DNA of 64,000 nt from Prostheceraeus crozeri (Eukaryota; Platyhelminthes; Polycladida; Euryleptidae). Positions 44,780 to 55,038 of this stretch are shown in pieces (within the stretch, counting starts at the first letter, position 1; each line of letters opens with the position of its first letter). The notes under the pieces were generated by a model. The model saw only the letters and a program-made list of their open reading frames with translations. It made no database searches and was not told where the DNA came from. Where the stretch lies: assembly GCA_907163375.1 (NCBI GenBank), contig CAJQUW010011636.1, positions 294,501 to 358,500 on the forward strand, given 5' to 3'. Made by a program: the position numbers and the translations under genes.

Positions 44780-47513
44780 GTACAGAACCATATCCTTCAG
44801 ATGATGAACTTTAGGACTTGTGATCTGTGGTATGACCAATGTGATGGACTTAATGTTATCAAATGTCATGTAACTTATTGCTAACCCTAGATTCTCTCAC
44901 ACACTCAACGTCTGTGACAAGACTTTACCTGTATTTATAAAACATTCAACACAGTGTAGTACACATTTCCACTCAATATGAAACCTTTTAACACTGTGAA
45001 AGTAAGTTACAAAACAATCTACACAGTGCAGTAAAACCTTTTAGATACAACTTTCTAGCGCTGTGGTGAACACTGTTTTCATATAACAACATCTTAAACT
45101 CTCAGTCTCACTACAGTAGAGACTGCTTTTAGTAAACCTGAATTTCTGTTGTGAGTACACAAGTTAGTTACTGCTTACTTTCAATTTGATGCAAACATCT
45201 TTCCCATACTTCACTGATCCCACCTAACATTTATAAAACGTGATGAGCATTTATTCTAGTTGATTCACTGTTATTCTATCTAATTCAACAAGTAAAACGT
45301 ATTCGCTTCTACATTGCTTTGTTTCCACTTTTAATCATGTAGCTAATACTGTAGAGTTTCATGCTTCATGATTATCATTGATCATCTACCTTGGAAGAAT
45401 AACTTCATCATTCATGTCTAATGCCAGCATTTTAGAAGCCTTTGTGCTGTGTGTTGACTTCAACACTTACTGGGTTTTAGTTCTAGAACTCTTGCACATT
45501 GATAAGTTTTAAGTTTCATGTGATCGTCTTTCACTTGTATCTTTCATTTCAATGATTAGCAAAACTGAACGTCTCATCTACTTGACATAGGATTGAGTTG
45601 TTGATGATTGCTTTCGTCTTTGTGTTTGACGTAAAACTTGATGACCACCGTTTAACTTACACACTCTAACCGTCACGTCTTTCATTACTTTGAAACTATG
45701 TTGTCATGAAATGCGAGGTCATACTCCATTCAACACTTATTCCTATCCATCTCACTTTTTATATCCAACATGTTAAACTTAGACTTGGGGTTTTTCATGA
45801 CACACTCAAGTCGTCAAAAACTTGCATGCGTTTGTCTACTATTCAATTCACTCTGTACATCTAACATAATTCGCTTTACTTCACATCCAAAGTTGATGTA
45901 TACCTAACAGATGTATTCACTCTGAGTTTACACTTCACCGTTTGTGAAAAGACTGTCACAGAAAACATTTTACACATTGCAGTCCCCGTTTCAATTAAGG
46001 ATAAAAACTTTAATGCTGTTGTGAGTTCAGTCAGTCATAAAACGTCATGATCAAACTTTCTAACTATACATCAACCTGTGTTGCAGTAAAACTTTGGAAC
46101 AACATGATACACTTTCTGACTACACTAGCGAATAAAACTTCGATGATCAAACTTTACTTTCACAAACGTGTGTCACGGTAAAACCATTTGACTACACTAA
46201 ACTTTGCTTTTGCAAAACATGATAAACTTTCTGACTACGTTCACAAGAGCTTGTTCACTAGCGAAGAGAGAAATGAGCTTGTGGTTGCGTGTGGCGCATG
46301 AATGTCCCTTCCAATTCATTCCATTTCATTTAGCCTCGGTCAGAGGCAGTCTCACAGCGTTGGTGGAGAATCTTAAAGAAAACCAACGGTAGATAGCTAA
46401 AGCACTCATGACCGAGCGATTGTAAAGAGTCCGTTGAGATCGGTGTCACATGCCCAACATAAGCGACAGCTGAGCGGTTTCGGTTTAAAGTATTACACCG
46501 TCCCTTGCCCTCCTTCCATCTGTGGCAGTGCTCGCCGTTCAAAAGGAACGCCTCACCGTAGGAAGTATTATATCGAAGGTCTCCACCTCACGTTCAGATG
46601 ACTTGATAGCCAGACATGAAACGTGCTTGATAGCAAGCCGTGATTCACAAGCGTTTTGCAATGGAGATGTTTAGTAGCCACCCATGACAAGATAGCTAAG
46701 ACTCAACCGATTGGCGTTCAAAGTGCTACGTTGAGAACTGTGTCAAATGCCCAACATGAGTTGCCCCAGAGGTTTCGGTCTAAAATATGACACACTCCCT
46801 TGCCACACTTATCACTACGGCATCATCCGCCGTCCCGAAGGAACACCCTGTCATTGGAATATTGCTGCGAAACTCTCCGTACCATGCTCGCTTTCAGTGA
46901 AAAGCCGCTTGTATCATGTACAGACATGAGAAGACTGGCTCGTACACACTTATACATGCCTTCATTTGAATCAGAAGGTTTGAAAACCTTATAAAACATC
47001 AAAAATAGCAATTTTTCAGCATTTAGTACTACTTATGAAATTATATAAGTAGTATGTAAGCATAGGTCTGATCAATAGCTATCGAACCTTTTTTGAATCA
47101 AGTCAAAAGGACTTGTAGAAGCAAAGTTACAAGCCTCTAAAGTTTTGGAGTCTTTTATGGCCTTGAGACTAAGATCATCTCCTGGCTAACCTATAAGTCT
47201 GACGCCTTAGCTGATATCAGCAATTAAATTTTCTAAGAAATTTGGAATTTCTGATGCCATCATCGGAGCTCCGGAGAGGACCTACCTTTGACAATCTCGT
47301 CTTAATGAAATTTCTCATTCGGTTCCCAGCTTATACGTTTGTGGTGATCAGCTGATGACGTAATCTCAATCATCCAAAACTTTAAACACTTCTATCTCCG
47401 GTTCTAGTGCTCCGATTGACTTCAAATTTTGACAGTCACGTTTTCTCGCTCTCACCTTTCATTTAAGCCATCCCTCGACTCTACAATTCCAGAAGCCGAG
47501 TTGAAAAAACTGT
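44780..47513 (-). repeat. Giant element, right outer arm
   Basis: This is the inverted partner of 34890-37600. Sampled blocks (46200-46390, 46800-47000, 45150-45700) differ from the left arm at only a few bases. Divergence rises near 47000-47080 (CTTATATAATTTCATAAGTAG against CTTATGAATTTTCATAAGTAG) and inwards of 44900. Confidence 0.88.
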
Positions 47514-47594
47514 TTTTAACTTAGTACAAATTTCAAAATGATATTGAGAAGGGCATACAGATTGCATTTAGCAAAATAAGAAATCTCTGTAGCC
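47514..47594 (-). mobile_element. Penelope-like element 3' fragment (minus)
   Basis: About 80 bases (ACTTAGTACAAATTTCAAAA...) are almost identical to 33138-33215, the 3' end of the Penelope-like coding and untranslated region. It abuts the outer end of the right arm exactly where arm similarity stops. Confidence 0.85.
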
Positions 47595-47857
47595 GGGCTG
47601 AGATGGAAGACTACAGAGATTTCTTATTTTGCTAAATGCAATCTGTAGGCCCTTCTCAATATCATTTTGAAATTTGTACTAAGTAAAAACTATAAAACTA
47701 TGAAGTCATCATCCCTTTTATACTCCCTGATGATATTGACCGGTGGTCAATGAAATACGTATCGGAGTTTGTAATAATTTTTCTAATTCGAACATTTTTT
47801 ATATTTTCTATCAATATATACACTTGGCCTATTCCCAGATTTTCTAATTATTTTATA
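47595..47857 (+). mobile_element. Penelope-like element 3' fragment (plus), head-to-head with the previous
   Basis: It begins in CCGGGCTGAGATGGAAGACT and continues through the 3' untranslated region, matching the reverse complement of 32966-33232 almost base for base. With 47514-47594 it forms a near-perfect palindrome of about 75-bp arms. Head-to-head partial copies are a known habit of Penelope-like elements. Confidence 0.88.
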
Positions 47858-48263
47858 ATGCACGGTCAAGGCATTTTCTATATGACTTCTATATTGTGTT
47901 TATTCTGAAGTTGATTTAAAACGGCAAGTAAAAATATATCAGATATTCGAATATTCACTCATCATTTCCAAATATTCGAATACTGATTTTTTTCGAATGG
48001 CAGAGCACAAGTCATTAGCAGAAAAAAATTATCTTTGGTTTTTTTTCGTTAGCCTTTCGTTGTTAATTCGTGCTGCTTGATTGCATGTTTCACTTTAATG
48101 CATATATCACTCTAATTTCTGATTCACATTCCAGTACGTGTCCACTCACGAATGTAAATTCGCATACTTAAGGACATCATGACTTTTTTCAGCGATTAAT
48201 AAATCACAAAATGCGAGTATTGTACATGTTGCATTAGTTACGGAGAATTCAGCCAATATTTAC

Positions 48264-48405
48264 CGTATTTCAAATCGCAGATTTGAGCATCGCTCTTCAT
48301 CAACTTCTGACAAACTTTCTCAATCGGCAATCCATTGGCCATTGGATCGGAAATGACTTTAACAATGAATGTTGCTGACGTTTCGAGTCCTCCGACGTAG
48401 TAACA
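48264..48405 (-). CDS. MANF: MANF exon 3: end of the saposin-like domain
   Basis: 142 nt between acceptor (ACGTCGTTGCAG) and donor (AAATACG/GTAAAT). It encodes [20 protein letters not shown]..., continuing through [11 protein letters not shown] and [10 protein letters not shown]. The C, VC and IC cysteines sit where MANF/CDNF proteins have them, and CYY.GG and QICDLKY are family signatures. The exon enters in phase 0 from exon 2 and leaves in phase 1 to exon 4. The N-terminal saposin-like domain of MANF is thought to bind lipids (sulfatide in published work on the worm protein). Confidence 0.95.
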
Positions 48406-49263
48406 CTGCAACGACGTTAAGAATTGAAGTCAATTTGGTTACTGATGTAGTAATTATGTTACACAACACTATTGAATGGGCGTACCGACCAACAGAAGAC
48501 CAAATCCATAATTACATTAAATGTTTAAGGTATGGAATATGGACTAAGTACGCCGATGCACACATTGTGTAATACACATTGTAATACACATTGCTGTAAT
48601 ACGATAAAAAGTGTCAGATAACAAATATTTTCGATATTTAGACGGGAGTATAGAGAAGATAGTTCTTTCAATTTAACAAAATCTATTTTTTCAAATTGGA
48701 GGGTAGAATTTGGAACAACTAAAATTATAAAAAGAGTCAATAATATTATTGCAAGAAATACCTTGTTTTCTCGAGTAAACATATGACAAAAATCTTAGAT
48801 CTTCATGAAGTGAATACTAGAGAGATCAACACTTTCATTCAATTAATGGGATGTGGTGTGGAATTACAATTATTCTGATTATTGTGAAGATTCCTTGTTT
48901 CAATTGATGGAATGAAAACTTCTGTCCGCTGAAAGTTTCTCACTCGCAGCAAGCAACACCGCAAATCATTCTTAAAGTACCGGTTTTTAATCACCATAAT
49001 GCAAAATTCAAAATCACAAATACGTAGGAGATTTGTGTTTTCCTAGCCGTTCTGGGAATCGAGTTCCTGAATGTGTCCAGTTCAACTAATCGAGGATGTT
49101 TAGAGAATAGAATAAGAAAAGCGAATATCATTAACAAGGTTATTATTTCTTACTATCAAACGAAACCTTTTGATTTCGTGAAGGATCATTGCCCACAATT
49201 CTTCAACACGTCAGAAACAAGAGTGCGAAGAGGTATTTTCTGATGTCTACCTACATGCATTTA
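48406..49263. other. MANF intron 2, left part
   Basis: Ordinary intronic DNA. TGTAATACACATTGTAATACAC is a short local repeat near 48568. No gene. Confidence 0.5.
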
Positions 49264-49427
49264 CAGTCGAAGCTCGTTAATTCGGACACGGATAATTAAG
49301 ACTTCGATTAATTGAGATCATACGGCAGTGGCATTTTTTGTATATAAGTTGATGTTTAATTAAAACTTTCGATAATTAAGACATTGAAAGCCTGACATTT
49401 ATGGTCTTAATTACCGAGCTTTGACTG
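49264..49427. mobile_element. Tigger/pogo-type MITE, 164 bp
   Basis: The left end CAGTCGAAGCTCGTTAATTC and right end (complement) CAGTCAAAGCTCGGTAATTA form an imperfect terminal repeat of about 25 bp, with more inverted AATTAAGACTT-like sequence inside. CAGTCGA...CTCG..AATTCG ends are typical of Tigger/pogo elements. The left flank is TA; the right flank reads TG, so the duplication is decayed. Confidence 0.75.
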
Positions 49428-51090
49428 TGCATAACTCAATCTGAATATATATTACGTAATACCATGCTATATAGGGTGGCTTGAGGGAAATTCAGCAAGT
49501 TTCGATAGAGGATTGATTAAAAATCGCTAGCCTTTCATTTTGCATCCATACGTACCTACATCGATAGTTGATCTGCACAATTTTTTGTTTCGAAAAAATA
49601 TTGCAAACTGCTACTGTGGCATTTCATGAAAGATTTGGTAGTTCTTGAAAATATGTGGCCTAATTTGTTTTACTGTGCAAAAATTGCCGTCACGTGAAGA
49701 CAGCTGGAATTAACGATGGGCGATTAATGAGGACAATAAGTTCATCGACACGAAATAGCGGTTTCGATCGCATACCTCTTCATGATTTGCAAAGGTCGAT
49801 CGATTTTGGTGCTATAAAACAAGTCTGGGGTACATGCGACATGGCTCATCGGGGCAATTGCGACAAAGTTCGAAAGTTTGATTTTTCCCGTTTAGGTTTC
49901 TTATACACTTCTGCAGGCCTGGTCAACAATTCCTAGTACGTATTATCTGTCAGTAAAATCGTTACCAATTTATTTGAAATAACATATCTCAAATGATGAT
50001 AAGATACAATGCTGAAAATCAAAGCTGGGTTCGAGTTAAAGGATTTCGATTTATTAGTGACGGAAAGACGCCGCAGTTTCAGGTCAGTCAAAGGAGAGGC
50101 TCTACGCCCAGAGAGAACCAGAAACCTTAACGATACTTAGGGCCAATAAATTTGATACACTTTTCCCGAACATAATTGATTATGTGGCATACTTACAAGT
50201 TGGCCTATTCAACATCAACAAAGTATTTTTATGACAGGCTTATTACAAAAAAATTGCTGTCATATTGACATTAATCTACCGAAATAATGGAAGACGTCAA
50301 CTCTGCGATCAAAGATAGAATCCATACCCACTTAAATGTGTGGAACGTCTCTATTTTTGGTGCCGATTGGGCTCTTGAGAGTATCTTATCAATACCAGCT
50401 GCTCCATCAATAGAATAGGAGTGCAATTCATCATGGTCACTTCATTTTACATTCCCAACCTCTAATCGATATATATATAATTTTTGTCAGTAATGAGAAA
50501 ACGTAGGCTACTTAGTCGCAATTACCCCAATTACGGGGTGAATGCAACATCGAAAGTCACTCACTTTGACGACCAATATTACAGACCTATTAATCGAACG
50601 TCTGAAATCCCTAAGCCTTGAATATATTATGAAATTATCATTTGATTTGAATAAAAGATGATGCTACAGTAACTCACATAAACAAATCAATCTTTTTCAG
50701 GTCGCATTTCATGCCCCACCACCCTATTATATATATAATAAATATTCGGATTAAGTTATGCACGATACGTGATAATTATAGCTAGAAAATGTTGTTTATA
50801 ATGTAGCATTAATAATGCACATGTAACATGCACATGGGTGATCATGTTAACCATCCGTAATTCTGCTCTGATTTTTACAGTACCATAGTATGTGAACTAA
50901 CATGAAAGCTTAAATGAGAGCCTTAACATGAGTTTTAGCCTGATAAATTGAGGCTACTCTTCCACATGAGCAGGGGTATAACTTTTCACATCAAGCTGAA
51001 ATTGAACCGTTCTGTCCGCACTAACTTATTTCATCGGACTTATCAGTAAATAAATAAATAATGAATTAAGAGGATTAATAAAGTACTTAC
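49428..51090. other. MANF intron 2, right part
   Basis: No coding frame with domain character and no element ends were recognised. Confidence 0.5.
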
Positions 51091-51218
51091 GAATCGTTCG
51101 TCTTTGCCTCTAGCCTTCTTGCAAAAGGTCTTGAAGTGCTGTATGATTTTCGGAGAGCTGGTAGAGTCTTCACTTGGTATTCCCTCATTTTGAAATCTGG
51201 TAAGAAATTTCTGACAAA
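51091..51218 (-). CDS. MANF: MANF exon 2: saposin-like domain
   Basis: 128 nt between a strong acceptor (CATTGTCTTTTTTCAG) and donor (CGATTC/GTAAGT). With the last G of exon 1 it begins V-CQKFLTRFQNEGIPS and ends FKTFCKKARGKDERF. FC..ARGK..R is a hallmark of MANF/CDNF, and the first cysteine completes the CEVC motif begun in exon 1. Phases on both sides agree with the neighbouring exons. Confidence 0.95.
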
Positions 51219-52011
51219 CTGAAAAAAGACAATGTAATGAGTTTCATTTCAATGATAGGTCTACAGGCATGCTCCATATCATCAAGCTAATTGCTGTGAC
51301 AGTATGCAATCCAGTGAACAGCAAAATATAAAGGAATGTTTATTCCCAATTATGCTGAAACCGTCGAACTAGCAAGCAAGTTGAGTTTTATTGGCGCAAG
51401 ATTTAGAAGTTTTAATTTCTACTCAGTCAACATGAAAAATGAAGTATTATACATCTATGAACACTTGAAACTGGGAAATTCATGAATATCAAAGTATTAT
51501 TAGGCAAATGTTCATCTCCAATTTTTCAGAATTTTTATGTTTCATTGCAATTTTCATGCTTCATTTCATTGCACTTTCTTGAATTACAGCTGCAGAAATT
51601 TTAGTGATGGGAGACGTGAATTGCCAAGGAAATGAATTGCAGAAACATTCTATTATCGCACTGATCCGACTTTCAATTAATTCAGGTTACTTTTATGATA
51701 CTGATGGTTAAAGTTCATTGTCAATGAAAAGCATTTACGAAGCGATCAACGAACTTTCACTTTCTTTAAAACCTGCGGCCTTAAAGCGGTTAAGGATGAA
51801 AATAGCGTCGCAATAAGGATTCGTCGTTTGAAGCTTGCGCTTCTTAAGGTTCTACCTTATCGGTTCTGGACTAGCAGGCTTTTGAATATCATTTTACTGG
51901 TCATTAGGTTATTTTTGTTAGATTAATTGTTCATTCATGTTCTCCACGTTGGTATACTTTATGTAAACAGAGAATATTTATGTGAATAGATATGAATAGT
52001 TGTCAGATGTT
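51219..52011. other. MANF intron 1, part next to exon 2
   Basis: No gene or repeat was recognised. Confidence 0.5.
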
Positions 52012-52671
52012 TCATGATGCTGAATCAGGTTTGCGTATGGCACTTATTGGCATATTTGTGATAGTAATTCCCTTCACGGTTCTCTTCTCGCTAATGATTG
52101 TTAGGTAGACCAAAGCTAGTTTGCCAAGAGTTTGATATGCTTCTCTCAGTCTGTACCAGCAAGGATCGATTATTGTAACTGGAAGATGCTTTAAAGCTGG
52201 ATCTACAGAGTAATTTCTGATTTCCTTCTCGATATTGTATTTTTCATTGTCATTTGATATGCTGGCGTGATCGAATGCTAGGTGCAACAAGTAGTTCCGC
52301 CCGACGGAATAACTTCTTGTATCTGGTGACAATGCCGAAATGCCACAATAACTTGTTCTTGCATGCCATCTTGTCTCGCAGATACGTTACAGTGAGCAGA
52401 TAGGCAGTAAACAATTGTTTTTTTTCAAGTAATGGGAGGACACAATTCCTTCTCTAGGATCACCAATTAAGATATTTTGGAATGGCAGGTGAATTGATTT
52501 GTCATTTAAGTTAAGCTCACAAAGTGCCTCAACAGATTTCTGCGCAAGATCTTCAGCTTTGATAAAGAAACTTTCCAACTCTTCATAAACAAGATGAACA
52601 CTTGGTTCTGGCTTTTGAAAAAGAGTACTTTCGTAAAATTGAAAGAACAATACTAAAGAGTTTAGCATCAC
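52012..52671 (-). pseudogene. Probable hAT-like transposase C-terminal remnant
   Basis: Two minus-strand frames, 52387-52671 and 52012-52332, follow each other. The first has FYESTLFQKPEPSVHLVYEE, like the F...FQ...P.VH.LY.EL segment of domesticated and free hAT transposases, then LNLNDKSIHLPFQNILIGD, like the usual L..D..NHLP...I.IG. The second has YLLHLAFDH and later HLPVTIIDPCWYRL and LGKLALVYLTI, resembling the pre-C-terminal part (KYP.LSKLA...L.I). The two frames are separated by about 55 bases with a frame change. No element ends were located. The match is by remembered pattern only. Confidence 0.5.
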
Positions 52672-54616
52672 ACTCCCTCTTTCAACAAACAGGCGATTTT
52701 TTATGCGCTGCAGCCTTTTTTAGACCAGTTTTCGTGAATTTCTTTAGATGCAGTCAGGTTGGCCAAACGAACTTTCGAAAATAGGATCATCGAATTTTAT
52801 CATCTAAAACCTTTGTAGGGCCTCGAGATATAGACAGATATTAGGCTTATTATACATTGATTGGAATTCATGTTGACTTCTGACCGCACTGTGGCGAAAT
52901 ATGCTCAAAAAACTTAAAATTGTATGAGGCCTCCATCTTTCTTTTTTGGCACATGTACACTGGGTTGCCACACAACAAAATTTCATTTTTTGCGCAGGCA
53001 CACTTAATTTGCGAAGTTGCATTAAAGTTACATCAAAAACGTACTTTCAAATGCCTGAAATTATACGAATCTACAAATTACATGTATGTCCTTGTTTCTA
53101 GTGCCGTCAATTTGAGCTGCGCTTTGTCAATACGGCAAAAATCATAATTCGTATTTGAGCATGTTGAAAATGCATATACCACAACGCGGGTATTTCAAGA
53201 TTATTCACTGCTTTGTGAAGTGAGCTGAAAACTACGACTTTGAATTTCTTGACTTAGTCTCTCGTGTTACTGATGTTCATGATAAAATTAAAGGAACCAG
53301 TTGATCTTAAGTATAAGACCTAAGAAGTACAATATACATACATATATACAAATAAGCCTATACACATGTAGGCTACCTATATAATCGGCCACTCCATATG
53401 AGTCACGTGACTTTTTTCGCAACTTAGTCAACTTTCAACATTTGCCCTGACCGCAATATAAGCATCGTAAAACTTTTATATGAAAAGCTACAACTGACGC
53501 AGGTATATGATAATTGGTGGCACAGAGGGGCATGAGTATAGCAGTTCAGTCACCAGACCTAAATATTCACCCGTTAGTCACGTGACATCAAAAAAAACAT
53601 GCAAAAATTTTCATGTAATTCTGCTTAAGATTTCTGCTCTTACTTTAAAGATACAAAATTTATACTTACACAGGAGCTAGCTGATATCAGTGGTTAAATT
53701 TCGTGCTAAAAATGACTTTGATAACTATCATGGTTTACAAGATATGGCGATCGATTTGTGTAAGTTACGTGACATTTTGTCCGACCATTTCGACAGATCT
53801 CCAACACAAGGTCTTTGATCGCAAATCAATGAAATGATATCTGGAAACAACGAATTGATGAATAAAATTTGCATTCTTCTTCTCAAAGAAAAGAACCTGA
53901 ACAAATGAATAGTTTTGCTTGGGTAGGCCTATTTCCGGACATAGTACGCAGTGTAAAGTACTACAGCGACGCCAAGCCTAGCTAACTAAGGCCGTCACAT
54001 GGTATGAGAGCATTTCCGACCTTCAGGTCAGACAGCTTGTCAATTCAACTACAGCTTGATTCTTCGTTGCGGACAACATCATCGTCACTTGCTCTCATAA
54101 TGGCAAAAAATGTGTCGGCTCACTCATTTGACTGTGTACAATCATATTTTTTGAAGGACCCAATAGTGAACATGACGCGTATTGGCCACACCTTCATCGC
54201 CAGAACCACCCTTCCCATGTTATGATGCAAAGAATTTCCTATTAGGAGGATGTACCAAATATTTACTCAGGAAATGAAGCGATGAAACTATTATCAGACA
54301 AATTTTGAGGGAACTGACTAGGAATTTCGTTAAGTTCAGTGATCGCCTCGTGCAGAAAAGGAACGAATGAAAATTTCGTCATGATTCAAGTTGTCTGAAA
54401 GAACAATTGCACTACTTGGACGATAAGAACATTGCCAAGAGACATGCAAAAAATGAACAACTTCTTGTTCCATTGAGTATAGTGGATCTCGCATTGAAAA
54501 AATAGTGGAGAAAATTTCAACAAAATCAACTGGCATGCACTGCTTTAGTAACACTATCGAATACCCCGTCCTACTCAACAAAAAGAGTTTGAACATCTTG
54601 CAATGTTCCGGTTAAG
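52672..54616. other. MANF intron 1, middle part
   Basis: No gene. TCACGTGAC palindromes occur near 53402 and 53578, with GTTACGTGAC near 53764. Otherwise unremarkable. Confidence 0.5.
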
Positions 54617-54621
54617 CCTCT

Positions 54622-54893
54622 TGTTGTGACTTCCTCACAAATAATTATATTTTCATTGATTCTTGCGCTAAATGTATATTAAAAGATTTTATGTCGATTT
54701 TGTTAATATGCATTAATATTCTAATTTGACTTAAAATCATATGGTCACTAAGGTATTATAACTTTCGGTGTACTACGAATTTGTAAGTTCTCTCTTGAGG
54801 TACTGTTCTGGATTTATACATAACTTTTATTGCAATCTACTTGATATGATTTACTCGGGATATTTTATATTTTAATTACAAAAGGATACAACA
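54622..54893 (+). repeat. 5' LTR
   Basis: 272 bases from TGTTGTGACTTCCTC to AAAAGGATACAACA, matching 59302-59573 with about seven substitutions. It starts TG and ends CA. Confidence 0.97.
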
Positions 54894-55038
54894 TTTTGGC
54901 GACTTGGAAAAACTGATGAACCTACTTTTGCACATTTAGCCTAAACTTAACAACGGATTTTCTGTCGGTGATAAGTATTATACTTACATTTTGGATTAAT
55001 AATTTTTCTAGAGCAGATTTACTAAATATTACGATAGT

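Larger units (their letters stand above)
34890..47513. mobile_element. Giant inverted-repeat element of unknown class (about 12.6 kb)
   Basis: The two halves of this region are reverse complements. Outer arms (34890-37600 and 44780-47513) match at roughly 98-99% where sampled, almost without gaps (paired coordinates sum to about 82401-82413 over 2.4 kb). Inner arms are still recognisably inverted but diverged: for example ATTGACTTAGTAGTAGAG near 39220 pairs with the complement of 42527-42545. The centre (about 39400-42000) is unpaired and holds a spliced-looking coiled-coil gene. There is no transposase, integrase, RT or polymerase inside. The size, long arms and cargo-like centre suggest a large DNA element, or a derivative of one, inserted in MANF intron 3. 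A diverged arm copy beside the Polinton polymerase (4660-5638) hints at kinship. An inverted assembly join is the main alternative. Confidence 0.75.

Noticed and set aside
34890-47513. Pure assembly artefact as the explanation of the giant palindrome
   Set aside because: Not excluded, but less likely: the arms differ at scattered positions, the inner arms diverge strongly and the flanking Penelope pieces are unequal, which a simple mirrored join would not produce.
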